From positions 1 to 63,715 of the forward strand of contig JAQXVO010000025.1 in the NCBI GenBank assembly GCA_029224965.1: DNA of 63,715 nucleotides, read 5' to 3'. Source of the stretch: Lachnospiraceae bacterium. Its GTDB lineage: Bacteria; Bacillota; Clostridia; Lachnospirales; Lachnospiraceae. Below the pieces are notes generated by a model, which was not told the DNA's origin, made no database searches, and worked only from the letters and a program-made list of their open reading frames with translations. Shown here in pieces: positions 53,770 through 62,434 of this stretch (positions are counted from its first letter, which is position 1; each line of letters begins with the position of its first letter). The position numbers were made by a program, and so were the translations under genes.

Positions 53770-55485
53770 CTAGAGAATCATATCACTCATGGCGCCGCCG
53801 TTCTTCACCATGGGAAGAACCAGCTCGGCACTGGATATCACAAACTCAATCAGGAAGGGACCCTTCTCCTTCTTTGCCTCTTCAAAGGCCGGGAGAACTT
53901 CCTCTTCCCTGCTGACACGGACTGCCCTGACTCCGTAGCTGTCAGCCCATTTGATAAAATCCGGAACATAGGGCGGACAGTTTTCATTGGGGCCTTTGCA
54001 GTTGGGAGGACAGGTATCTCTCTTCCGAAGGCAGGTGATGCAGTAGCGCTTGCCGTAATAAAGCTCCTGCTGCTGGCGGACCATGCCTAGGTACTGGTTA
54101 TTGAAGAGACAGACAATGACAGGAAGACGATTGGTTATAAGGGTTGCCATTTCCTGCATGTTCATCTGGAAGCCGCCGTCTCCTGTAACGCAGATGACCG
54201 GAAGATCCGGCCGTCCGGCCTTGGCACCGATGGCGGCAGGGAAGCCGAAGCCCATGGTTCCGAGTCCGCCGGATGTGATCATTTTCCGATGGGCATTAAG
54301 CTCGATAAACTGGGTGGTCCACATCTGATGCTGTCCGACATCGGTTGTTACGATGGCCTCGGGGAAGGCTTCATTCATGGTCTTGATAATCTTTTCCGGG
54401 GTCAGGCCCTGATCCTTTTTCATGGTCAGAGGGTGCTCCTCATCCCAGGCCTGGATCTCCTGGAACCAGTTCTCGGTCTTTAAGGGTTCCGCCCAATCGT
54501 TCAGCTTGGACAGGGCAAGACTGGCGTCTGCAACGATCGGGACATCGACAACGACATTCCGGGAAATGGACGAGGTATCGATATCCACGTGGATGATTTT
54601 GGCCTTGGGGGCAAATTCATTCAGATCGCCAGTAATCCGGTCATTGAAACGGGTGCCAATGGAGAAAAGAACATCGCAGTTGGATACTGCCATATTGGCG
54701 GCATACTTTCCGTGAAGTCCCAGATCTCCGATGAAATGCGGATCGTCGGTCGGGATGGCTCCCCGTCCCATGACGGTGGTGACAACCGGAAGGTTCATTT
54801 TATTGACAAATTTCAGAAGCTCCTCGTTGGCACCGCTGATATTGATTCCGCCTCCGGCAAGAAGCATGGGCCGCTTTGCCGAAAGAAGCAGCTGATAGGC
54901 CTTCTTCAGCTGGCCGATATGAACCGAGGTATTAGGCTTGTAGCCCCGGATATCCACATGATCCGGATAATCAGCGGGTCCCATGGCGGTCTGGATGTCC
55001 TTTGGAATATCAATAAGAACCGGGCCAGGCTTTCCTGTCGTTGCGATATAGAAGGCCATCTTTATGATCCGGCCCAGATCCTCTCTCTTCCGTACAGTAA
55101 CACCGTATTTTACAACAGACCGGGTCATACCGACGATGTCGACTTCCTGGAAGGCATCATTTCCGATCAGTTCCTGAGGCACCTGGCCGGTGAAAACCAC
55201 CAGGGGCACACTGTCATAATGGGCATCGGCAATAGCCGTAATGGTATTGGTTGCACCGGGTCCGCTGGTCACAAGAGCCACGCCGCAGCGGTTCTTTGCC
55301 CTGGCATAGCCTTCAGCTTCATGTACCACTGCCTGCTCATGACGTCCCAGGATCACCCGGATCTTATCTGTCTTGTAGAGCTCATCTGTCAGCTCGTTAA
55401 TCATACCTCCCGGATAGGCAAAAAGCGTATCGACGCCCTCTGCCTCCAGAGCCTTGACAAACAGCTTTCGTCCTCTGATATTCAA
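53770..55485 (-). CDS. ilvB: Acetolactate synthase large subunit (second copy, Cys-rich insert)
   Basis: 571 residues with AYPGGMINELTDEL, the Glu segment GRHEQAVVHEAEGYAR, TSGPGATN and GDGGFQMNMQEMATL. Together with the adjacent ilvN it is the likely biosynthetic holoenzyme. At about residues 480-508 an insert contains CITCLRKRDTCPPNC and a further Cys (NENC), five Cys in 25 residues, absent from the copy at 23124; it could bind metal. It is not in an operon with ilvD or ilvC here. Confidence 0.94.
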   Translation of the reverse strand: MNIRGRKLFVKALEAEGVDTLFAYPGGMINELTDELYKTDKIRVILGRHEQAVVHEAEGYARAKNRCGVALVTSGPGATNTITAIADAHYDSVPLVVFTGQVPQELIGNDAFQEVDIVGMTRSVVKYGVTVRKREDLGRIIKMAFYIATTGKPGPVLIDIPKDIQTAMGPADYPDHVDIRGYKPNTSVHIGQLKKAYQLLLSAKRPMLLAGGGINISGANEELLKFVNKMNLPVVTTVMGRGAIPTDDPHFIGDLGLHGKYAANMAVSNCDVLFSIGTRFNDRITGDLNEFAPKAKIIHVDIDTSSISRNVVVDVPIVADASLALSKLNDWAEPLKTENWFQEIQAWDEEHPLTMKKDQGLTPEKIIKTMNEAFPEAIVTTDVGQHQMWTTQFIELNAHRKMITSGGLGTMGFGFPAAIGAKAGRPDLPVICVTGDGGFQMNMQEMATLITNRLPVIVCLFNNQYLGMVRQQQELYYGKRYCITCLRKRDTCPPNCKGPNENCPPYVPDFIKWADSYGVRAVRVSREEEVLPAFEEAKKEKGPFLIEFVISSAELVLPMVKNGGAMSDMIL

Positions 55486-55566
55486 TGCAGCATTCCCCTC
55501 TCTGATTACCTGTAAAATTCGTTCAAAGCAATCGTTCAGAAGTCATTTATTAGATAAAAAGTTTCT

Positions 55567-56097
55567 TCATTGAAGCTCTTTTTCTTTTGCTTCCTTTAGA
55601 TTCCCGGTCCGCTCATAGGTCGTGAAATGATAGACCAGATCGTAATAGGTCTGCTCTTCGCTGACTTCTGTGCACTTCCAGTCCGCATCCTTATCGAGAT
55701 TCGGAAAATAGGCGTCCGCTTCATAAGCAAAATCAACCTTGGTGACATAGGCCCTGTCGCAGTAGGGAAGGAGATCCTGATAGACCTTCTGTCCGCCGAT
55801 CACATAGACCTCATCCGGATCGAAGTCATTGTCGCGGATCACCCGGAAGAGATCGTCCACGGATCTTGCCATCAGGGCATGACGCACGGTGTAATGCGGA
55901 TTTCTTGAAAGAACAATGGTCGTCCGGTTGGGCAGGGGAACCTGTCCGGGAAAGGTCTCCATGGTATGGCGGCCGCAGACGACGACCTGACCCTCCGTAT
56001 GCTCGCGGAAAAACTTGAGGTCATTGGGAATTCTCACCAAAAGAGAATTATGAAGGCCAATGCCCCAGTTCTTATCAACATTTACAATCATCTTCAT
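55567..56097 (-). CDS. folA: Dihydrofolate reductase
   Basis: 176 residues. It begins MKMIVNVDKNWGIGL (substrate/cofactor strand) and contains IPNDLKFFREHT, VVCGRHTMETFP (NADPH) and VYVIGGQKVYQDLLPYCD. It regenerates tetrahydrofolate, needed after thymidylate synthase, which is encoded 32 bases upstream; the pair is a functional unit. A 16-bp palindrome spans the gap between the two genes. Confidence 0.95.
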   Translation of the reverse strand: MKMIVNVDKNWGIGLHNSLLVRIPNDLKFFREHTEGQVVVCGRHTMETFPGQVPLPNRTTIVLSRNPHYTVRHALMARSVDDLFRVIRDNDFDPDEVYVIGGQKVYQDLLPYCDRAYVTKVDFAYEADAYFPNLDKDADWKCTEVSEEQTYYDLVYHFTTYERTGNLKEAKEKELQ

Positions 56098-56120
56098 GTT
56101 TCGTTCTCCTTTTTCTCCCT

Positions 56121-56136
56121 GGTCTAAATTTAGACC
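56121..56136. repeat. Palindrome at the thyA stop
   Basis: GGTCTAAATTTAGACC is a perfect 16-bp palindrome that includes the thyA stop codon. Each half is a one-mismatch relative of the window-wide word AAATATAGACC. Confidence 0.9.
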
Positions 56137-57062
56137 GCAATCGGAATATTCCTGATCTGGGGGCCTGTGACATAATCGTCGAGGCGGACGTCCTCACGGC
56201 TGAATTCATAGAAGTCGTGAATATCCGGATTCAGCCAGAATTTCGGTGCCGGATGGGTCTCTCTCGAAATCAGCTCCTCGATCAGGGGAACGTGGCGGTC
56301 ATAGATATGAGCATCCGCTATGACATGAACCAGTTCGCCCGGCAGCATGTCGCAGACCTGAGCCAGCATATAGATCAGAACCGCATACTGGCAGACATTC
56401 CAGTTGTTGGCAGCCAGGACATCCTGGGATCTCTGATTCAGAATGGCATTCAATACATGGCGGCCGCTTGCCTTGTCGACCGTGACATTGAAGGTCACGG
56501 AATAGGCGCAGGGGTAGAGATTCATCTCGGACAGATCGCTGTGATTATAGATATTGGTCATGATCCGCCGGCTGAAGGGATGAGTTTTCAGGTCATAGAT
56601 GACCCGGTCGACCTGGTCCATATAATAGGCCGTTCCTCTCTCGTCTTCCTTGATCAGAACGTGCTCCGGCCAGCGGCTGCCGAAGGCCTGGATCAGATCC
56701 TCCTTATTCACATCCCGGTAGAGATTCTTCTGGGCCATCTGATAGCCGTAGGCCTTGCCGATGGAACCGTCCTCGTCAGCCCATTCATCCCAGATATGGG
56801 AATGGAGGTCATGAATATTGTTGGACTTTTTCTGCCAGATCCAGAGCATTTCATCGGTGCAGGAACGGATGGCGGTCTTTCTGAGAGTCAGAGCCGGAAA
56901 CTCCTCCCTTAAGTTGTAACGGTTAACCACACCGAACTGCTTGATGGTATAGGCCAGACTTCCATCCTCCCAGTGGGGACGTACCTTCTCGCCTTCGGTG
57001 GAGGTGCCGTTGTCAATAATGTCCCGGCACATACGGATAAAGAGATCGTCTGCTTTACTCAT
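56130..57062 (-). CDS. thyA: Thymidylate synthase
   Basis: Makes dTMP from dUMP and methylene-tetrahydrofolate. 310 residues. The nucleophilic Cys is in LYPCAYSVTFNV, a deviation from the usual PPCH but with the same position, followed by LNQRSQDVLAANNWNVCQYAVLI (Arg/Asn contacts) and IADAHIYDRHVPLIEEL. ATG 57062 has AAGGGA at good distance; an in-frame ATG five codons earlier is less likely. Longer than the 264-residue E. coli form by several insertions. Confidence 0.93.
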   Translation of the reverse strand: MSKADDLFIRMCRDIIDNGTSTEGEKVRPHWEDGSLAYTIKQFGVVNRYNLREEFPALTLRKTAIRSCTDEMLWIWQKKSNNIHDLHSHIWDEWADEDGSIGKAYGYQMAQKNLYRDVNKEDLIQAFGSRWPEHVLIKEDERGTAYYMDQVDRVIYDLKTHPFSRRIMTNIYNHSDLSEMNLYPCAYSVTFNVTVDKASGRHVLNAILNQRSQDVLAANNWNVCQYAVLIYMLAQVCDMLPGELVHVIADAHIYDRHVPLIEELISRETHPAPKFWLNPDIHDFYEFSREDVRLDDYVTGPQIRNIPIAV

Positions 57063-57290
57063 ATCATTTCCCTTCAAACGTCAAAGTTTTGTATTCACTG
57101 TCGGTCATGCACATTTGAATTCCGTCATTTATCCTTCAGCATTTCCTCATGACCTGTTTTCGTTATCCAATCATTATAATCCATTCTTAAGAATTCTGTC
57201 ATCTATTTACTTCCCGGAATCATCCTGTCTATAAGAGCATTTTTCATGACATTCTTTCTTCATAAACAGCTGACTGCTTTTTTCACCGTT

Positions 57291-57770
57291 TTACTTATGA
57301 TAAGGTTCCCCGTTGATAATCCGATAGCTCCGGTAGATCTGCTCTAAGAGGATGACCCGCATGAGCTGATGAGGGAAGGTCATCTTTGAAAAACTGAGGA
57401 GGGCATCCGCCCGCTTCAGGACCTTTGGCGACAGGCCCAGGGAACCTCCAATGACAAAGACGATATGGCTTTTACCGGAAAGTCCGAGCTGGTTGATCTT
57501 TCCCGCAAGCTCTGTCGAAGACAGGGGCTTTCCCTCGATGGCCAGGGCAATGACAAAGGCCGTATCCGGGATCTTCTTCAGGAGACGGCCGCCTTCTTTG
57601 TTCTTGATCTCCTCTTCCAGGGCTGCCGAGGCATTTTCGGGCGTCTTCTCATCCGCCACTTCCTCGATTTCAAGCTTGCAATAGCGGCTCAGCCGCTTGG
57701 CATATTCCAGGATGGCATCCCGGTAGAATTTTTCCTTGACTTTGCCGACGCAGGCAATGGTGATCCGCAT
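57291..57770 (-). CDS. rlmH: 23S rRNA (pseudouridine1915-N3)-methyltransferase RlmH
   Basis: 159-residue SPOUT methyltransferase acting on helix 69 of 70S ribosomes. The start [15 protein letters not shown], the SAM knot [11 protein letters not shown] and the C-terminal [20 protein letters not shown] are diagnostic. ATG 57770 (AAAGG upstream) is preferred to the ATG nine codons earlier. Single-gene unit. Confidence 0.97.
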   Translation of the reverse strand: MRITIACVGKVKEKFYRDAILEYAKRLSRYCKLEIEEVADEKTPENASAALEEEIKNKEGGRLLKKIPDTAFVIALAIEGKPLSSTELAGKINQLGLSGKSHIVFVIGGSLGLSPKVLKRADALLSFSKMTFPHQLMRVILLEQIYRSYRIINGEPYHK

Positions 57771-58073
57771 AAAAAGCCTTTCTGTTTTAAGAACCATGTA
57801 TCAGCGATTTCAACTGTTTCAGATATGAATCGTTGTAAATCCTCTGCAGCTGTATCTCTGCTGATTTCCTGATGTTGAAAATTCGGACCCATTATAGCAT
57901 AAAGTCCCCGGGCGTCTGCAAAGGCCTCTGTTACAGGCTCCCTTTCCATGTCCTTTGAAGGATCATTCCACAAATTCCTCTGCAGACCCTTTGCAGATGA
58001 AAACAGTCCGCAGGTTCCGGACATCTAAACTACAAATCATAGAAAATGCATAAAAGGCCGACGTTATTTTTGT

Positions 58074-58101
58074 TTGTTTTTCCGTACAAAAAGACTAAAA
58101 T
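58074..58101 (+). promoter_or_regulatory. Promoter of the ion-transporter gene
   Basis: TTGTTT (58074-58079), 16-base spacer, TAAAAT (58096-58101), 32 bases before the start codon, leaving a short leader with GGGAGG. Confidence 0.55.
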
Positions 58102-58132
58102 AGAGACAAATAAGAAAAGGGAGGTATGCATC

Positions 58133-59491
58133 ATGGCTGCTCAGATTACCGCACTGGTGATCTTTCTTGTCATGTTTGTTCTGATTATTCTGGACAAATG
58201 GGAACACTACATCATCACCTTAACCTGCGGTGCACTAACATTCATTCTTGTTTTCGGAATCATGCTGCACGACGGAGGGGCAATTCTTAAAACCCTGAAT
58301 CTGACCGCATTCTTCCGGCCGGATTTCTGGCATGTCGCATCTGAAGGAGGAAGCACCTCAACCGGTATCAACTGGTCCACCATCATTTTCATCGGAGGAA
58401 TGATGATCATGGTCGGCGGTATGGCCCGGGTCGGCTTCTTTCAATGGCTCTGCATGCAACTGGCCAAACTGGTCGACTACAAGCCGCTTCGGATCTTTGT
58501 CGTCTTCATGATCATGTCTTTCGGACTCTCCATGTTCATCGATTCCATCACGGTCATTCTTTTCCTTGCGGCCGTCACACTGGAGCTGGCCGGTCTTCTG
58601 TCCTTTGATCCGGTACCCATGATCATTTCCGAGATATTCTGCGCCAATCTCGGCGGCTCCGCGACCATGTGTGGTGACCCGCCAAATATCATCATCGGAA
58701 CCTCTCTGGGCTTCACTTTCTTTGACTTCCTGACCAATACCGGTCTGATTTCAGTGATTTCTCTGGTACTGATCATCGTCTTCTTCTATCTGACCTTCCG
58801 AAAGGAGATTATCGAGTCTGTCAAAACCACACCGAAAGATTATGCCAAGCTCCCGGATCCGGCCTCTGCCATCACAGATAAAAAGGGCTTTATCCTCAGT
58901 GCCATGATTTTCGGTCTAGCTGTGGTTCTTCTTGTCACACATGGAAGCACCGGTCTGACGGTGGCCTTTATCGGCGTCCTCATTGCCGCGCTGACACTTC
59001 TTGCAGCACCCAAACACATCAAGGATATTATGAAAACCGTAGATTTCCGGACCCTTCTCTTCTTCGTCGGCCTCTTTATCGTTGTCGGCGGGCTTGAGGA
59101 AACCGGCGTTCTGAAGGTTGTTGCCGATTTCATTGCCAAGGTTTCCGACGGCAACGCCTATATTATGACCGCCATCATTATCTGGATTTCCGGCATTGCC
59201 AGTGCCTTTATCGACAACATTCCCTTTTCTGCGACCATGCTTCCTGTCATCAAGGCTCTGGCCGCATCTCAGGGAGTTCCGGTTTCCACACTGGCATGGG
59301 CTCTGTCCATCGGTACTGACATCGGCGGATCAGCAACTCCGATCGGAGCTTCCGCCAACGTTGTCGGCACCTCTGCCGCTACCAGAGCCGGTCATCCGAT
59401 CAGCTGGGGAACCTACTGTAAGAAGGCTGCACCGGCAACTATTCTGGTCCTTGCCTTCAGTACGGTTTTCATTTTCTTACGTTATCTATAA
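58133..59491 (+). CDS. ArsB/NhaD-type ion transporter (SLC13/CitM superfamily)
   Basis: 452 residues, about 11-12 membrane segments in two related halves. Each half has its re-entrant signature: GGSATMCGDPPNIIIG and GGSATPIGASANVVG. The substrates in this superfamily range from Na+/H+ and arsenite to di- and tricarboxylates, and no choice is possible from the sequence. ATG 58133 is chosen because GGGAGG lies eight bases upstream; 29 in-frame codons before it are basic and unsupported. The cytidylate-kinase-like gene follows by 107 bases. Confidence 0.88.
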   Translation: MAAQITALVIFLVMFVLIILDKWEHYIITLTCGALTFILVFGIMLHDGGAILKTLNLTAFFRPDFWHVASEGGSTSTGINWSTIIFIGGMMIMVGGMARVGFFQWLCMQLAKLVDYKPLRIFVVFMIMSFGLSMFIDSITVILFLAAVTLELAGLLSFDPVPMIISEIFCANLGGSATMCGDPPNIIIGTSLGFTFFDFLTNTGLISVISLVLIIVFFYLTFRKEIIESVKTTPKDYAKLPDPASAITDKKGFILSAMIFGLAVVLLVTHGSTGLTVAFIGVLIAALTLLAAPKHIKDIMKTVDFRTLLFFVGLFIVVGGLEETGVLKVVADFIAKVSDGNAYIMTAIIIWISGIASAFIDNIPFSATMLPVIKALAASQGVPVSTLAWALSIGTDIGGSATPIGASANVVGTSAATRAGHPISWGTYCKKAAPATILVLAFSTVFIFLRYL

Positions 59492-59598
59492 GGGGGCTGA
59501 TTGTTCCGGGGAAACATTTTCTCTTCGGAAAATAAATGACAAGATATGAACTTCTCTTTCGGTATTTTCGGATCAGGCAGTAATAAAGGGGGTTAGAT

Positions 59599-60225
59599 AT
59601 GGGAAAACAGATAATAATCGCACTCAGCAGAACCTACGGATCCGGCGGTCATGAGATCGGTCAGCTTCTGGCAGACCGGCTGGACATCGACCTTCTGGAC
59701 CGGGAGCTTCTGGAACATATGGAAAAAGACGGAAAAATCAATGCCGAAAAAATGGAGGCCTATGACGAAAAGCCGCGCAATTTTCTTCTTTCCCGCACCG
59801 TCCGCGGTCTCAATCAGAACCACACCAATTCGCCGGAAGAGATTCTGGCCCAGAAGCAATTCGACTATATCCGCCACAAGGCTGCTTCGGGCCAGTCCTT
59901 CATTCTGGTCGGCCGCTGCGGAAATGAAATTCTGAGGGATTATCCGGATCTTGTCCGAATCTTCATCATCGGCGACAAGGAGGCCCGGATCCAGCGGATC
60001 ATGCGGATCCGAAATATGGACCGTGCGACAGCCTGGGTCACCATCCGCCGCCATGACCGAAGCAGAAGAATGTATAACAACGCCCACTCCGAATTCAAAT
60101 GGGGAGATCCGGATTCCTATGATCTCATGCTCTCCTCCACCCCTCTCGGCTCCACCCAGAAATGCATGGAAGTCCTCTATGACTATCTGAAGTTACGGGG
60201 TATTGTTTCCGGGGATGAAGCATGA
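59599..60225 (+). CDS. Cytidylate-kinase-like protein
   Basis: 208 residues of the Cytidylate_kin2 type: P-loop-like SRTYGSGGHEIGQLLADRL at the start, FILVGRCGNEIL and a lid-like region with RIMRIRNMDRATAW. The family is widespread in Firmicutes next to transporters; true CMP kinase activity is uncertain. RBS AAAGGGGG. It is closed by a strong terminator. Confidence 0.85.
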   Translation: MGKQIIIALSRTYGSGGHEIGQLLADRLDIDLLDRELLEHMEKDGKINAEKMEAYDEKPRNFLLSRTVRGLNQNHTNSPEEILAQKQFDYIRHKAASGQSFILVGRCGNEILRDYPDLVRIFIIGDKEARIQRIMRIRNMDRATAWVTIRRHDRSRRMYNNAHSEFKWGDPDSYDLMLSSTPLGSTQKCMEVLYDYLKLRGIVSGDEA

Positions 60226-60326
60226 GCAGAAATCATTCCCTTGAAAACAGGTTCTGAATCAGTGAAAAAAATTTCAACCGTCAATCTGAATATCAGAAAG
60301 TTTGTCAACGTTATTCAGTAAAGCAG

Positions 60327-60384
60327 AAAGCCGCTGTATCGTTCTGGTGAATTTAGAAACCAGAAAACAGATACCGCGGCTTTT
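60327..60384 (+). terminator. Terminator of the cytidylate-kinase-like gene
   Basis: AAAGCCGC-T-GTATC pairs with GATAC-C-GCGGCTTT, with an inner TTCTGGT/ACCAGAA helix, then TTTTATTATA. Confidence 0.93.
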
Positions 60385-60455
60385 ATTATATTATTTGTTC
60401 TGAATCTTTAGCTTATTAGAGTTTGTTTTTAGCTAACAGAAGCTTTCGAACATAT

Positions 60456-60473
60456 GATCGAGGGTTCTCGATC
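60456..60473. repeat. Hairpin at the 3' end of the GH13 gene
   Basis: GATCGAG-GGTT-CTCGATC inside an outer AGCTTTCG/CGAAAGCT pair. The core is the same GATCGAG sequence as in the hairpins at 51202-51286. It lies at the stop codon of the GH13 gene. Confidence 0.85.
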
Positions 60474-60474
60474 G

Positions 60475-62208
60475 TTACCGAAAGCTCTTAACCCAGTTGA
60501 CCAGGGAATCGTGCCAGATATTGTCAGTTACAGTCTTCTTCATTTCCGGAGTCACCGGACCATTCTTGGCCATCTTTTCCAGGACAGCAGCCTGAAGCTC
60601 GGCGACGGTCATCTCCTCATAGAGCTTATCGGGTACGGGAGGAAGGTCAGGTGTCTTATCCCGGCCGGACTGACCGGACAATACTTCTTCCGAATCCGCT
60701 TCCTTCAGATTTGAATCAGCGGCCTCATTTCGATCTGCGGCCTCCTGATCTAAAGCTGCCTCAGACGCAGCAGATTCCTTTCTGGAACTGTCTTCCTCGG
60801 AAAATCTTAAATCTTCTGCGATTTCAGCAGTCTCATTCTTCAGATCCTTCAGATCCCGGTCCTCGGTCCATATTTCACCGCTGTTGGCCGGAAGGTCAAT
60901 CCGGAGCCTTCCGTTTTCTACCTGTATGGTCCGGCCGGACAAACAGCCGCGGACGGATGCAAAACCGCAGGACTCCATATCCATATGGGCCTCCCCATCA
61001 TCGTTATTGACGGTGATCAGGACCTTCTGTCCGCCTTCTCCATCCAGAAAACGAAGGAAAGCGTACTGGCGGTTGGTCAGATAGATCTGCCGGTATTTTC
61101 CGTAAGAGAGAGCCGGCAGAGCATGCCTTATATTTCCCAGAGACTGAATGAGCCGGGTCAGAGAATTCTTCTCATAGGCATCCGCATAATCCGAAAGCTT
61201 CAGGGCCGGGCGGAGGCAGGCATCTCCGTCCTCTTTTCTGCCCTTGATTCCGAACTCAGAGCCGTAATAGATCGAGGGCACGCCGGGCATGGTATAGAGA
61301 AGGACATAGGAAGGCCAGAGATGGGCCGGATTGTCCAGAAGAGAGGCAATCCTTGACACATCATGATTGTCCAGGAAGTTATAGAGGCGGATTCCCAGGG
61401 GATCCTGACCGGCCAGATCGTAAATTCTCTGAACATTGTATGCCAGCTCGAAATAATTGTGGGAATTGTGAGCCGAATAGATCGGCTTGTGGAGCTGGTA
61501 ATTGGTCACCGCATGAAGGATATCCGGTCCCACAAAGCGGCTGTAATCACCGTGAATGACCTCGCCCATCAGCCAGAAGTCCTTCTTCACCTCATTGGCC
61601 GTCCGCCGGATCGACTTCAGAAAGTCGATATTCATGTCCTCGGCGGCATCCAGCCGAATGCCATCGATGTCAAAGGTCTTTACCCAGTAACGGATCACAT
61701 CGGAAATATAGGCCTGGACTCTCGGATTGGTCTGGTTGAGCTGAGGCAGAAGGTCAATGCCGTGCCAGCTGTTATAGGTAAAGCCATCGTGATAGGAGTT
61801 GTCACAGGAAAAATTCAGACCCTGATAGAAGTCACAGTATTCCGAAGCCTCTCTCTTCTCCCGGATATCCTTGAAAGCGAAGAAATCCCTTCCAGTATGG
61901 TTGAAGACTCCGTCAAATATAACCCGGATCCCGCTTTCGTGGGCTTTTGCGACAAAGTGCTTGAGATCGCCGGTATCACCCAGCCGACAGTCCACAGTCT
62001 TGTAATCCGTCGTATCATAGCCATGGCTTCCGGATTGAAAGCAGGGGCCGAGATAGATACAATCCACATTCAGTTTCTTCAAGTGTAAAATCCAGTCATC
62101 CAGTTCTCTTAACCTGTGAACCACCGGGCCGTAGTCATTTTCCGCCGGTGCACCAAGAAGTCCAAGTGGATAAATCTGATAATATACTGCCTCATCATAC
62201 CAAGCCAT
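60475..62208 (-). CDS. GH13 alpha-glucosidase/neopullulanase-like enzyme with C-terminal extension
   Basis: 577 residues. The (beta/alpha)8 barrel has all the GH13 regions: DGVFNHTG, GIRLDAAE (nucleophile Asp), MGEVIHGD (acid/base Glu) and FLDNHDVSR (third Asp). No signal peptide, so intracellular, most like cyclomaltodextrinase or maltodextrin glucosidase. After the usual C-terminal beta domain (ending near 430) comes an acidic, Ala/Glu-rich linker (about 440-510) and a helical end (MTVAELQAAVLEKMAKNG). ATG 62208 has AAAGGTGG upstream. Monocistronic. Confidence 0.9.
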   Translation of the reverse strand: MAWYDEAVYYQIYPLGLLGAPAENDYGPVVHRLRELDDWILHLKKLNVDCIYLGPCFQSGSHGYDTTDYKTVDCRLGDTGDLKHFVAKAHESGIRVIFDGVFNHTGRDFFAFKDIREKREASEYCDFYQGLNFSCDNSYHDGFTYNSWHGIDLLPQLNQTNPRVQAYISDVIRYWVKTFDIDGIRLDAAEDMNIDFLKSIRRTANEVKKDFWLMGEVIHGDYSRFVGPDILHAVTNYQLHKPIYSAHNSHNYFELAYNVQRIYDLAGQDPLGIRLYNFLDNHDVSRIASLLDNPAHLWPSYVLLYTMPGVPSIYYGSEFGIKGRKEDGDACLRPALKLSDYADAYEKNSLTRLIQSLGNIRHALPALSYGKYRQIYLTNRQYAFLRFLDGEGGQKVLITVNNDDGEAHMDMESCGFASVRGCLSGRTIQVENGRLRIDLPANSGEIWTEDRDLKDLKNETAEIAEDLRFSEEDSSRKESAASEAALDQEAADRNEAADSNLKEADSEEVLSGQSGRDKTPDLPPVPDKLYEEMTVAELQAAVLEKMAKNGPVTPEMKKTVTDNIWHDSLVNWVKSFR

Positions 62209-62231
62209 AAGATACCACCTTTCCATTCAAT

Positions 62232-62273
62232 AAAATCTGCAGTCTGTTCGTCAAAATCTGCAGTCTGTTCGTC
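62232..62273. repeat. Perfect 21-bp tandem duplication
   Basis: AAAATCTGCAGTCTGTTCGTC occurs twice head to tail in the leader of the GH13 gene. The remaining 62274-62434 is AT-rich intergenic DNA for two divergent genes. Confidence 0.92.
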
Positions 62274-62434
62274 AGCCGCCATTCTTTCCGACAACCTCGC
62301 CGGGATGTACATGGAGATTTTCCATTTCCTTTGTTAAAATATGCATTAGATGTGGAAAAATTCTGAACGTGTGATGACTGTCGACACTGTTATCATCATA
62401 GCATATTCTTTAAATAACCAGGGAGATGAAAACA

